NCBI GenBank assembly: GCA_007859835.1
Contig: SJPJ01000001.1
Coordinates: 5,438,283 to 5,502,282 of the forward strand
Length of the DNA: 64,000 nt
Source: Novipirellula herctigrandis
GTDB lineage: Bacteria > Planctomycetota > Planctomycetia > Pirellulales > Pirellulaceae
Direction of reading: 5' to 3'
Shown: piece after piece, positions 8,302 through 17,920 of the stretch
How the letters are laid out: every line of letters starts with the position of its first letter
Position numbering within the stretch: the first letter of the stretch is position 1
Notes under the pieces: model-generated
The model's input: only the letters and a program-made list of their open reading frames with translations
What the model was told of the DNA's origin: nothing
The model's database searches: none
Program-made: the position numbers and the translations under genes

Positions 8302-10931
8302 TGAGTGCCGGCACTACGCTACGCCCAGTCGTGATTCGATGTCGCGAGCGGCTTCGCGATGGACGAGCAAAGGCTCAAGTCCAGCATGAAAGCGGTTCGC
8401 AAGGGATCCTCGTATCGGCGCGATTGGCGGACCTTTATGATGACATCGTCCTTGATGTTTGGAACGATGCCATCGAACAGTGTGATGGCGACGAGGCGCT
8501 CGGCGGAATCTCGCTTGTCGCCCACGGAGGATTTGGTCGGCGGGATCTCGCGCCGTATTCCGACGCCGACTTGATGCTGCTGACCACGCGAGAATCCGAA
8601 TTTCTCGCCAATGATATCGCAGCCAACCTGACCCGTAATTTGGTCGACGCTGGGATTCAGGTTGGGTTTTCGATTCGGATGCCGATCGAAGCCTGCACGC
8701 TTGCTTGGCAAGATCCTGTTATCTATTCCTCGCTTACCGAATCACGTTTGCTTTCGGGCAGTTTGCAGCTCTACAGCAAGTTCTTTAATACGCTTCGTCA
8801 AGGAGCGATGCGGCGACACAAACGAATCGTTGCCGATGTGATTGCCGCGCGACGTGAAGAGCGAAAGAAATGGGGCGAAACCAATTACTTGCTCCGCCCA
8901 AACGTCAAACGATCACGCGGTGGGCTCCGTGACATTCAACTCATCCGTTGGATCGGGTTTGCGCTCTACGGTGAAACCGACCTCGAACGGTTGGTCAAAC
9001 TTGGCGGTTTGCCCGAAGAGGACTACCGCGTGCTCCGACGCGCGGCGGAGTTTATGCTTCGTGTCCGCAACGAAATTCACTTTCGTGAAAAGAAGAGCCA
9101 AGACGTTCTCGATCGGCCGATGCAAATGGAAATCGCCAAAGCGTGGGGATATCCTGGCGAAGAAGGAAAGTTGCCTGTCGAGCAGTTCATGCAGGATTAC
9201 TTCGACAACACACGCAATGTTCGATATGCCTCGGCGTTTTTTGCGGACGACGCAGGCACTCAACCGCTGTTGCATCACATCGTCGAACGCACTTTTTCTC
9301 GTAAAATCTCAGATCATATTCGGATGGGCCCAAAACACATTTGGGTCCCCGATCAAGCACTCGAAAAATTTGCGTCCAGTTTGCCAGATGTCTTGCGTTT
9401 GATGTTTTTGGCAAATCAGCACAGACGCCGGATTTCTCATCGCACTTGGCAAGCAATTCGGTTAGCAATGCAGGAACGACCGGCGGAGTTGCCCGACGCA
9501 GAATCGATCGGTGCTTTCTTGGCTTTGCTAAGCCGGCCGGGACGCTTGGCCGAATTGCTGAGGCGACTTCATGAACTGCGAATTATCGAGCAGTTTATTC
9601 CAGCGTTCAAACGAACCAGAGGGCTACTGCAATTCAATGCTTACCACAAATATACCGTGGACGTGCATTGCATTCGTGCTGTCGAAGCGGCCACGCTATT
9701 TGAAGACGATCCGTCGCCGATGGGGCGTCGGTATCGACGTCTCAAAGACAAGAGTTTGTTGCACCTTGCACTGCTGATTCACGATATTGGCAAAGGCTAC
9801 GATGAAGAGCATTGTGCCGTCGGTGCTCGGATTGCTCTTGAAACCGCCGAGCGTCTTGGGTTGGACGCAGCGTCCGCCGAGACGTTGCATTGGTTGGTGC
9901 TAAAGCACTTGATTGTCAATGTCGTGGCGTTTCGTCATGATTTGAGTGATCCACAAATCGTGCTTTCCTTTGCGGCCGAAGTGGGCTCGATTCGGCGACT
10001 CGAGCTGTTGATCGTTCACGCCGTCGCGGACTTGCAAGCGGTTGGCCCCGATGTGCTCACCGATTGGAAGATGAGTTTGATCGAGGATTTGTATCGGCGG
10101 ACCCGTCGTTACTTCGATACCGGCAACCTTCCTGGCAGTGAAGATGATCCTGAGATCGCGACGATCCGCGGCGAAGTTGCCAAGCGGCTTGACGTCACCG
10201 ATGCACCGGCATCGAGTTTCAAACTGCTCGAAAATATGCCCTTGGCGCTGCTGACACGAAGTGAGCCGGAGCCGCTTGCAGATCAATTGCGAGAGATTGC
10301 CGAAAAGTTGGATGCCAATAGTGGTTCGATTTGTCTTGCACAATTCGATCCGGCATTGTCTGCGGTGCGTTATACGGTCGTGCGGCGCGAACCCAAACAA
10401 TCGATTGGTACTTTCGCACGTGCGACCGGTGCATTCACGACGGCTAGTTTGTCGATTCTGCGAGCACAAATTGAAACCGTTGTTGACGAAGTCGCGTGGG
10501 ATGAATTTTGGGTGAACGATCCCGACTACTCTGATTGTCCGCCGGAAAAACAAATCGAACAGATTTGTACGCGAGTTCGCAATCTACTTGATTCGCCAGA
10601 CGAACCATTGCCGCCACAGCGTCGTAAATGGTCATCGAAACATTTTGAAGGTGACCAAGTCAATGTCTTACCGACAAAGGTCACGTTTGATAACGATACG
10701 GTGGATCGTTACACAATCGTATCGTTTTTTGCCTACGACCAAGTGGGGCTACTGTACCGTGTCGCGTCCGCGTTTGTCCAACAGGGCGTGGTGTTGCACT
10801 TTGCCAAAATTGATACGCATCTAGATCAAGTCGCTGATGTCTTTTACGTCTCGGATCGTGAAGGCAACCGGATTCTCGATACTGAGTGGCAAGCGAGTAT
10901 TGAAGAAGCGTTGCTCCGCGCGACGAAGTAA
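8301..10931 (+). CDS. glnD: Bifunctional [protein-PII] uridylyltransferase / uridylyl-removing enzyme
   Basis: GlnD adds UMP to PII when glutamine is low and removes it when glutamine is high. The 876-residue product is close to the usual 850-900. Domains in order: nucleotidyltransferase with GGFGRRDLAPYSDADLMLL near residues 75-95; the GlnD linker domain (LLRPNVKRSRGGLRDIQLI); the HD hydrolase with LLIHDIGKGYDEEH near 490; and two C-terminal ACT domains, the last beginning IVSFFAYDQVGLLYRVA. The first ACT domain is more divergent (KQSIGTFARATGAF). It starts with GTG inside the glnB stop region and is presumably co-transcribed and translationally coupled with glnB. All catalytic motifs appear intact. 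Confidence 0.95.
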
Positions 10932-11085
10932 CTTGGTTACCGTTCGTCTATCGCGGTCGTGCGGATTCTAATCGATTGCGAAACATGCGCGGTTAGAGAA
11001 AGTTCCTTACTTGCATCGAAAACAGGAAGGCGTGCGAGGGTTTTCGTTTCGAATTTCTCGTGCTCCATTTGAATATGTCTTGACG

Positions 11086-11110
11086 CGCTGGCATATTTCG
11101 ATAGCCAGCG
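11086..11110 (+). other. Hairpin upstream of the Cys-rich protein gene
   Basis: A perfect 7-base inverted repeat, CGCTGGC and GCCAGCG, surrounds an 11-base AT-rich loop. It lies between glnD and the next start in a gap of nearly 300 bases. There is no T-run after it, so it is a poor terminator. It could be an operator or leader structure. Confidence 0.35.
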
Positions 11111-11229
11111 GATTCGTTTAGCACGATGTGATCACGTATTCGTCCCTCAAGCTCGCTAGAGTCGCATTGTGGAATGGAGCCTGGCTTGTTTTAGCCCCCA
11201 ACTATCCTCTCTACATGGAAGTACCTTCT

Positions 11230-12039
11230 ATGCATAAGTTCCTATCAATCGTCGCTCTTAGCGTCGCTGTACTGGTCGTTCCCCGCGCCTACGCTAACGA
11301 TGACTTGGACTCGTTGCTCGACGAGCTGAATTTCAATGAGCCACAACTCGTTGGTGATTCCGATTTGTCGTCCGATCCAGCATCCCAGTTAGTGTCGCAG
11401 CAACCAACATGGTCCGATCCCCAGATGCAGCTAGATGTTCCCCAAGTAGAGGACCAAGACGGGTTCTCCTATCAACCATTGCCCGATGATTCGAGTTCGC
11501 AGGCTCCGTTGCCAATCCCGGATCCTGAATCCCAACATTTGGTCAATGCGCCATCGATGGAAACCACTAACTTGGAACAGCCGATGCCTGCAAACCACGT
11601 TTCTATGGGTTACCAGGGTGCGATACAGGCTCAACCGATGCATGGTGGAGGATGTGGTTGCGCGTCCTGCCAAGGTGCATATCGGGCACCGGCGTGTGGG
11701 TGCCAAGCGTGTGACGGTCGCGGTTGTGACAGTTGTTTCGCGGGGCATCGTCATGCCTGCAAGCAACCGGATCAATACGTTTGCATTCCTCGTCGAGGTC
11801 CTAATCTGCCAACATCCACTTCACTCCAATCTTTTCGGAGCAGGCCATGTGCCTCGGGGCTTTGGGACGGTTTCGCACAAGAACGAATGAAACAGTGTGC
11901 AAAACATCACAAGCATATTCATGGTATGTGCGATTGCGCCGAAAAATCGCAGGCGAGTTGCCATTTACTGAAGGGGCCGCCCAGGTGCCCGCCTTACTGT
12001 ACGAGTTGTGATTCGGGCGGTGGCGGTTGTTGCCATTAG
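11230..12039 (+). CDS. Secreted Cys-rich hypothetical protein
   Basis: A signal peptide is visible: MHKFLSIVALSVAVLVVPRA, cut after AYA. In-frame starts at 11215 and 11128 would place extra residues in front of it. The mature protein has two parts: an acidic, Asp/Pro/Gln-rich disordered half, then a Cys-rich half with clustered CxC and CxxC pairs (GGCGCASC, CGCQACDGRGCDSC) ending in GGGGCCH. A segment with LWDGFAQER and CDC resembles small Cys-rich exported proteins known from planctomycetes. The cysteines could bind metal or form disulfides in a wall-like layer; that is an inference. The gene is single and followed immediately by a strong terminator hairpin. Confidence 0.65.
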   Translation: MHKFLSIVALSVAVLVVPRAYANDDLDSLLDELNFNEPQLVGDSDLSSDPASQLVSQQPTWSDPQMQLDVPQVEDQDGFSYQPLPDDSSSQAPLPIPDPESQHLVNAPSMETTNLEQPMPANHVSMGYQGAIQAQPMHGGGCGCASCQGAYRAPACGCQACDGRGCDSCFAGHRHACKQPDQYVCIPRRGPNLPTSTSLQSFRSRPCASGLWDGFAQERMKQCAKHHKHIHGMCDCAEKSQASCHLLKGPPRCPPYCTSCDSGGGGCCH

Positions 12040-12063
12040 CCTAACCGGTAAACTTTTACACCG

Positions 12064-12099
12064 ACCGCAGTTCTTCAGACCAGAAGAGCTGCGGTTTTT
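12064..12099 (+). terminator. Rho-independent terminator after the Cys-rich gene
   Basis: A 12-base-pair stem (ACCGCAGTTCTT with AAGAGCTGCGGT, one G-T pair) closes an 8-base loop and is followed by a T-run. It sits 25 bases after the stop codon. The stem and T-run read as a classical intrinsic terminator. Confidence 0.85.
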
Positions 12100-12194
12100 C
12101 ATTGTTTTTAAAAAAATATCTGTATCACTCTTGAAAGTGGTTTAGTTCTGGCGGCGACCTTGCCGATGATACTAGCACCATGGATTGGGAGGGT

Positions 12195-12272
12195 GGAACG
12201 ATCGGTGTCATCGTTCCAGCATTGATGGGCCATGGTGAGGCAGGGAGGGCTTCACCATGGCCCTTCTTTTTT
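12195..12272. terminator. Double hairpin, probable bidirectional terminator between convergent genes
   Basis: Two adjacent inverted repeats lie between convergent genes. The first is GGAACGAT/ATCGTTCC (12195-12202 and 12210-12217). The second is a perfect 12-base stem, GGGCCATGGTGA/TCACCATGGCCC (12227-12238 and 12252-12263), followed by a T-rich run to 12272. A third copy of the ACCATGG core at about 12178 could pair alternatively with the second hairpin. With the separate terminator at 12064 already present, this pair mainly serves the reverse-strand gene or acts in both directions. Confidence 0.6.
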
Positions 12273-12344
12273 GGCCACTCCCTGATGGTGGGGTTGCTTG
12301 GTGAAGGTTTCGCCGACAACCGAATACCCCCATCCAATCTCCGT

Positions 12345-15032
12345 CTACTTGAGTTGCAAAAACAATGCATCAAGTGGGCTCAGTGTCACATGTCCCTTCA
12401 CCGGTAGGCCATTGTTCGTTTTTTGGTCCTGTGACTTCGTGCCTTGCAATCGCTGAAAACACAGCCCAGGAGCGATCGCATCCAAGTCAAACGTGTACGG
12501 GGATCGCGACGGGTTCGCTAGAACAATCCCGCGTTCAAAGACGCGGTAGATTGCGTCGCTATGAGCATGGGCAGTAATGGATTCGATCCAGATGGGTTCG
12601 TTGTTCTCGACCGTTAACTGCAAATCCACTTCACTCGATCGAATGTCGTGATAATAGAACCCCGACTCAAAAATTCGATCGTTGACCCACGTCATATGCT
12701 GGACGAACTTCGTGATTTCATTTTCGGGTGCACCTTTTTTGACAATCTTCACGGCTCCCCAATAAGCTTGGTCGGTTGTTGAATTATCTTTTGGCCCGCA
12801 ATCGACGATGAATTTGAATCGAACACGTTTACCCGACAGTGACTTGAGCGAGATTGCTTGTGGTATCCATTGATGGCTATTCGTGGTGTATTCAAAGAGG
12901 GGAACATATTGACGACCTACGTTCCCGTTCAGCACTTCTGTTGCATGAATTTGGAAGCTAACGCCATCGGATCGTTCCGGGCTCAGTTGGCCCATTCCAG
13001 TCGAAAAACGTAGTTCTGAATCAGGCGGTACGTCCGCTTCTTGGGTCCAGAACGTGTATCCCTTTACATCCCGATAGGGCGGATGGACAAAGACCGCGGG
13101 CAAGGACTCTCCGTTGATTGCGTAGGTGCGGCTGGCTACATTGGCTCCGGTGTTGCGATCGAGTGGGCACTCGCGATCCGCTGCACGTGTCTTAAGTCCC
13201 GTGTCCAGCGGTGGTTGGGCTAACAGATCGATCATGCCGCCGGAAACACCAAGTTGCGCGAGACGAGCCATTTCAGATGGGTAGCCTTTCATGGTTGCCC
13301 CTTTCATCTTGATCGCCACGAACAAGTTGGGTTGGTCGCAAGGAATGCCGCGGATTTGAAAATCAAGACTCGATGTATTCGGGTTGGTGCTACTGATTTG
13401 AAGTCCCTCTTCAGTGACTTTTGTTGTCACGGGACCACGGATTCGCTTGGCAAGCCGTGGGCCCGTTCCCGTTGCGGAAAGCAAATCATCGTGTTGTTTT
13501 GCGATACGAACGGCGGGACCGAGTGGGCGTCCGAGCCAACCGAGACGGTGTTCGGTACCGCACCGCAATTCGTCCCAGATGCCAAACTTTCCATCGGGAT
13601 CGGGACGTGGCGCGAACGAATAACAAACGGCTGCATCAAAAAATTGGCTCGCCGCCAGCGTCAACCGATGACTTGAAAACGGCACATTAGGATGCTCGTT
13701 GACGCCGGGCTTTCCAGGGACGCTTTGGTTCCATTTGTGATTGATGTAGCTCAACGCGGGAGGAAAGGCGTTCTCTCGCCAGAAGAAATGGCGATTCATT
13801 CCGCCCGACCAATCATCGAATTGCCAATCACGAAGGTTTGGCCAACCCTCGCTCTCGATTCCATTAAAGATTCGCCACGCTCTCTGACTTGCCGAACTGT
13901 CGCGGCCAAGTGCTCCGTCAGCTTGAAGAATCACGTTATTGCCGAGGCGTTGACGCAATTGACGAGCGAACTCGACGACACCAATTGAATACTGATTCAC
14001 GCCATCGATGACGCCATCGTCTCCTATTCCATCGCCATCGGTATCTCCATGGGTTCGGTTGAACAATACGTCAAACTCTAACCCATCAAAAGCAGCCAAC
14101 TTTCCCGTTGGTCCGAACCACTGTGCCAAGTCATCGACAACTCGATCCGCACAGGTTTTCCCTTGTGAATCCCGTGGACAGTGAGTCGTGTAGTTGTAGT
14201 ACCACATTAGGTGGTTGTTCTTTCCCCACGGTCCTTCGGTTGTATGCGCCGCAGCACGAGATGCATTCGCGGTAAACCGCAGCGGCCGAGTTCCATAACA
14301 ACCGCGTCGCACACGAATCGTGTTGGCTGTTGGATCAACGTCGATCAATTGGACTTGTTCACAGTGCTCCCAGTCATGTTTGCCATCTGCCGTGATGCCG
14401 AACAAGGCGATATCGTCGTTCGACGTTTTGTATCGCCCCGAAGCGGTTTTGAATGTTTGAGTATCTGCAACATGGATCACCGATTCCCCCGATTCCGGCG
14501 CAACGTCCGAAGTGATCGTGATCGCTGTATCGTAGATCCAATGTCCAGGAAAAAAATTCTCGGTTTGGTAGCGAGGATCGCGAGCGTTACCGTTGAAATG
14601 CAGTAGTACCGCTTGAGTTGGGTGTTCGCGTTTGAAGCGAGTGAAGAACTCGGGGTTGCGGATTTCCCGCCCCAAGCATTCTTCATCTAAGCATTTTCCC
14701 ATGATGCCTTGAAGTCGATCAAAATCACTTCGCCACGATTCATAAGTCGGGTAAGCCTTCTCGCTGTAAGCGCGTTCGGCACCACGAAAAAAGAACGCCC
14801 GAGGGTATTGGTCACTCATAACAGCGAGCGATTCGGGATCGCGAGCAATTACAAACGAATTTGAAATCGAACTCGAAACCAAAACCAAGCTGATCAGAAC
14901 AGTCATTTGCCGATGTTGAATGACACGATCCTCGGCAAGGGACGCCCCAAGTTGGAGTTTCTGGCAATCTCTATTGCGAAAACGTGTGCGATAAATCATT
15001 AAACGGGCCAGCCACCGAAGCATTGTTTTCAT
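12345..15032 (-). CDS. Large secreted protein of unknown function, possibly glycosidase-like
   Basis: The product has up to 895 residues. A signal-type hydrophobic stretch (MTVLISLVLVSSSISNS) begins at an internal Met, so translation may really start at 14906; the longer form starting at 15032 has a basic N-terminal extension. The mature protein reads as a sugar-active TIM-barrel-like domain in the first half (KREHPTQAVLLHFNGNARDP; AAFDGLEFDVLFNRTHGD), with an EF-hand-like calcium loop DTDGDGIGDDG near residue 335. A beta-rich C-terminal half, probably a carbohydrate-binding type sandwich, follows. I cannot assign a named family with confidence. It is divergent from the sulfatase and close to other secreted sugar enzymes, which fits a role in polysaccharide breakdown, but that rests on context. 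Confidence 0.6.
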   Translation of the reverse strand: MKTMLRWLARLMIYRTRFRNRDCQKLQLGASLAEDRVIQHRQMTVLISLVLVSSSISNSFVIARDPESLAVMSDQYPRAFFFRGAERAYSEKAYPTYESWRSDFDRLQGIMGKCLDEECLGREIRNPEFFTRFKREHPTQAVLLHFNGNARDPRYQTENFFPGHWIYDTAITITSDVAPESGESVIHVADTQTFKTASGRYKTSNDDIALFGITADGKHDWEHCEQVQLIDVDPTANTIRVRRGCYGTRPLRFTANASRAAAHTTEGPWGKNNHLMWYYNYTTHCPRDSQGKTCADRVVDDLAQWFGPTGKLAAFDGLEFDVLFNRTHGDTDGDGIGDDGVIDGVNQYSIGVVEFARQLRQRLGNNVILQADGALGRDSSASQRAWRIFNGIESEGWPNLRDWQFDDWSGGMNRHFFWRENAFPPALSYINHKWNQSVPGKPGVNEHPNVPFSSHRLTLAASQFFDAAVCYSFAPRPDPDGKFGIWDELRCGTEHRLGWLGRPLGPAVRIAKQHDDLLSATGTGPRLAKRIRGPVTTKVTEEGLQISSTNPNTSSLDFQIRGIPCDQPNLFVAIKMKGATMKGYPSEMARLAQLGVSGGMIDLLAQPPLDTGLKTRAADRECPLDRNTGANVASRTYAINGESLPAVFVHPPYRDVKGYTFWTQEADVPPDSELRFSTGMGQLSPERSDGVSFQIHATEVLNGNVGRQYVPLFEYTTNSHQWIPQAISLKSLSGKRVRFKFIVDCGPKDNSTTDQAYWGAVKIVKKGAPENEITKFVQHMTWVNDRIFESGFYYHDIRSSEVDLQLTVENNEPIWIESITAHAHSDAIYRVFERGIVLANPSRSPYTFDLDAIAPGLCFQRLQGTKSQDQKTNNGLPVKGHVTLSPLDALFLQLK

Positions 15033-15299
15033 GAAAGTTCACTCAGTCATCAGGTAGGAATTAAGCGGGAAGCAATCGAGGCCAGCATACCCGAAAAAAG
15101 CCCTGCTGGTGGCATGTGAAGTGGAGGTAGTGAAAGTCACTAATTCAAGTTGTGCTCGACATCAAGTAAGATGTGGTGGTTGAACGCAGTTGCGAGTGCA
15201 GCCGTTTCAACGATTCCAATGGAATCTTACAGCGTGAAATGCTATCCTCGAATTCCTTCGTTTGTGACTAATTTCATGATGGATTTTTTGCCAAACCTG

Positions 15300-17315
15300 A
15301 TGACAGACGGACAGTCCAGAAGAGTGTCCATTTTTTCTGCCTGCTTGATGTGTCTGTTTATGGCATCGGCCAGTGGCGACGAGCGTCCGAACATTGTCGT
15401 GATGATGGTCGACGACTTGGGGTTCTCTGACATTGGATGTTACGGCAGCGAGATTGAGACGCCGCATCTTGATGCGTTGGCGAGGGGTGGGATGCGGTTT
15501 TCTCAGTTCTATAACACAGCGAAATGCCATTCGTCGCGAGTCTCGCTGCTGAGCGGCCAGTATTGCATTGCCGCTGGCGACGTGGCACTGGCTAATGCAG
15601 TCACTTCGGCGGAGGTGCTTCGCGCCGGCGGCTACTTTACGGCCATGACGGGTAAATGGCACTTGAACAAACAGCCAACCAACTTTGGCTTTGATCGCTA
15701 CTTTGGACATCTCAGTGGCGCGTGCAACTACTTCACCGGTGACAATACGTTTCGACTGAACGGGCAACCTTGGAAAGTTCCCGATCGCGATTTTTACACG
15801 ACCGTCGCAAATGTCGATTATGCGTTGGAGTTTTTGGGGGAAGCTCGGCAAACGAACAAGCCTTGGTATCTATACATTGCCTTCAATGCACCGCACGCAC
15901 CGTTGCATGCTTTGCCACAAGACTATGCCAAATACAAGGGAAAGTACGACGCGGGTTGGGATGTCGCCCGCACAGCTCGCGCGGAAAAGCAAAAGCGATT
16001 GGGGTTATTGCCAGCCAACTTGAACGTCAGTCCGCGACCTGAGCACATTCCAGCTTGGGCCGACATGGAGCCTTGGCGGCGAGCGTACGAATCCAATCGT
16101 ATGTCGACCCTTGCGGCGATGATCGATCGAGTGGACCAAGAAGTCGGCCGCTTGGTGGCTCATTTGCATGCCAACGACGAACTCGACAATACGTTGATTC
16201 TATTTGTCTCGGACAACGGCGCCTGTCCGTACGACCGCAAACGGCCGCAATTGGATGTCGAGCCGACCAATGGATCGATTTCCCTAGCGGATTCGACTGG
16301 TTGGTCCTGGGCCCGAAACACGCCATTTCGATACTACAAACAAAATCAGTTTGAGGGCGGTATTTCGACGCCTGCGATTGTTCATTGGCCATCCGGTTTG
16401 AAAACACCGCCGGGAAGTATTAATGATGCTCCAGCTCATCTGATTGATGTTCTACCAACGCTCGCGGACTTGGCTCAGTGTGAAATTCCCGTTTCGTGGC
16501 CAAGTCGTGAACTGCGACCAATCTCGGGTGTCTCTTTGAAGCCCGTATTGGAAGGGCAGTCAATCGAGCGTTCAGAACCGATTCATTTGCTGTTTTCAAA
16601 AGATCGCGGGCTGCGCGATGGTGATTGGAAGGCGGTTAGTTTTGCCGGCACGACATGGGAACTCTATAACGTCGCCGCCGATCGTACGGAATTGAATAAC
16701 CTTGCTGAAGAAGATCCGCAGCGACTTGCTCACATGGTTCAGACCTGGACCGATATGGCTCGAGACGTATTGCATGCGTCGCCGCACGCCTACGCGGAAG
16801 TCAGACCAGCAAAGCTGCCGCACACTCATCGTGAATGGACGAAGTTCGATGGAGAACCCTCACGCGTAAATCAAAAACGAAAACGCATCAAACCCGTTTC
16901 GCAAAGTGATATCCGCGCGAGAAAAAACACTGCACTGACAATCGAAAATGACTCCATCCAATTGCAATTTACGGGAGAAGATCCTGGTATCGCGATGGAC
17001 CTGCGCGGCGGTGATCTGGTCGACGGCCCGTATCGAGTCTCGTTTGATTTGCGAGGTGGAACGAAAGGTGGTGGTGAACTGTTTTACACAACCGACCCTG
17101 CGGCGACATTGCCCAAAGCCAACCGAGTCCCGTTCGATATCAAGGCGGATAGTAATTGGCAGCGAGTCGAAATTGAACTTCCAAGCGATGGACGCATTTA
17201 TCAACTGCGGATCGATGTCAGTAGCGGGCCGGGCCAGGCGACCATTCGAAAGTTGCAACTCGGTAATTCGAGAAATGAAGTGCTTCTGTCGTGGCCGAGT
17301 CGCATTGTCCAATAG
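15300..17315 (+). CDS. Secreted sulfatase (arylsulfatase family S1) with C-terminal extension
   Basis: Sulfatases hydrolyse sulfate esters, in this setting probably on sulfated polysaccharides. The start at 15300 places a signal peptide directly at the N-terminus (VSIFSACLMCLFMASASG); an upstream ATG at 15150 would add 50 unlikely residues. Visible catalytic features are the metal ligands in VVMMVDDLG, the formylglycine site in AKCHSSRVSLLSGQY (Cys76), TGKWHL, and VSDNGACP. The site reads C-H-S-S-R, with Ser where Pro or Ala usually stands, so the cognate maturation step may differ. After the sulfatase domain there is an extra region of about 130 residues, beta-rich (DGPYRVSFDLRGG), like a carbohydrate-binding module. 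Divergent from the large unknown secreted gene. Confidence 0.9.
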   Translation: MTDGQSRRVSIFSACLMCLFMASASGDERPNIVVMMVDDLGFSDIGCYGSEIETPHLDALARGGMRFSQFYNTAKCHSSRVSLLSGQYCIAAGDVALANAVTSAEVLRAGGYFTAMTGKWHLNKQPTNFGFDRYFGHLSGACNYFTGDNTFRLNGQPWKVPDRDFYTTVANVDYALEFLGEARQTNKPWYLYIAFNAPHAPLHALPQDYAKYKGKYDAGWDVARTARAEKQKRLGLLPANLNVSPRPEHIPAWADMEPWRRAYESNRMSTLAAMIDRVDQEVGRLVAHLHANDELDNTLILFVSDNGACPYDRKRPQLDVEPTNGSISLADSTGWSWARNTPFRYYKQNQFEGGISTPAIVHWPSGLKTPPGSINDAPAHLIDVLPTLADLAQCEIPVSWPSRELRPISGVSLKPVLEGQSIERSEPIHLLFSKDRGLRDGDWKAVSFAGTTWELYNVAADRTELNNLAEEDPQRLAHMVQTWTDMARDVLHASPHAYAEVRPAKLPHTHREWTKFDGEPSRVNQKRKRIKPVSQSDIRARKNTALTIENDSIQLQFTGEDPGIAMDLRGGDLVDGPYRVSFDLRGGTKGGGELFYTTDPAATLPKANRVPFDIKADSNWQRVEIELPSDGRIYQLRIDVSSGPGQATIRKLQLGNSRNEVLLSWPSRIVQ

Positions 17316-17482
17316 GGTTTGGGGTTGGAGGGGCCAGCCTGTGATGAAGACGCTCCGACGCAATTTTATTGGTGTAGAGTCGCAGAGATTCGGCACGCTG
17401 TATCGTTGCGCTATTTGGCTCGCTACGGACGTCGGGCGAATCTCCCCCGCCTTGGCCGAAATCAATCAATAGGGATGCCGCT

Positions 17483-17865
17483 TCATAGTGGTTGGTGTAG
17501 CAGCAGCTCTTTGAGTGATTTTGGTGTGCCGTTGAAATGTTCGAACTCGATACCAATTTTAGTTGCAACGTCGGGAAGTGAGGTTCGGTTCCAATGGGCT
17601 TTAGGCAATGAGTCTCTTGCCGTGAGGGCGAGCTTGGTCGCTTGGTCTGACGAATTTGCAAGTGTCTGCAAGAGTTTTTCGTTTGCCGCGGGGATCTTTT
17701 TGTGACTCGTTTTCGGCTTCCGCCCAACGTGGATTGTCAAGGTCGGAAGGAAGCTGTTCTCTCGAACACAGCACCCTGTGGAGTCGCCGTATCGGCATTC
17801 GATTCCGACCAGTGGACGCTGACGGCGGAAAAGAGGAATGCGGCATACAAACACCACTGATGCAT
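17483..17865 (-). pseudogene. Frameshifted remnant of a small secreted protein
   Basis: Three frames on the reverse strand join into one plausible protein. From the ATG at 17865, preceded by GGTGAG, comes a signal peptide (MHQWCLYAAFLFSAVSVHW). After about residue 35 the coding character moves to a second frame (EQLPSDLDNPRWAEAENES). At the A-run near 17700 it moves to a third frame (KIPAANEKLLQTLANSSDQ) that runs to the stop at 17483. Removing one A from that run restores the second join; the first join needs another indel. The product would be about 120 residues with no recognised domain. It follows the cyclase gene on the same strand by 55 bases. Sequencing error cannot be excluded. Confidence 0.4.
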
Positions 17866-17920
17866 ATTCTCACCAGGGGGACAATCAACGCGCATCAACG
17901 CGATTGATTTTATGCGGGCT

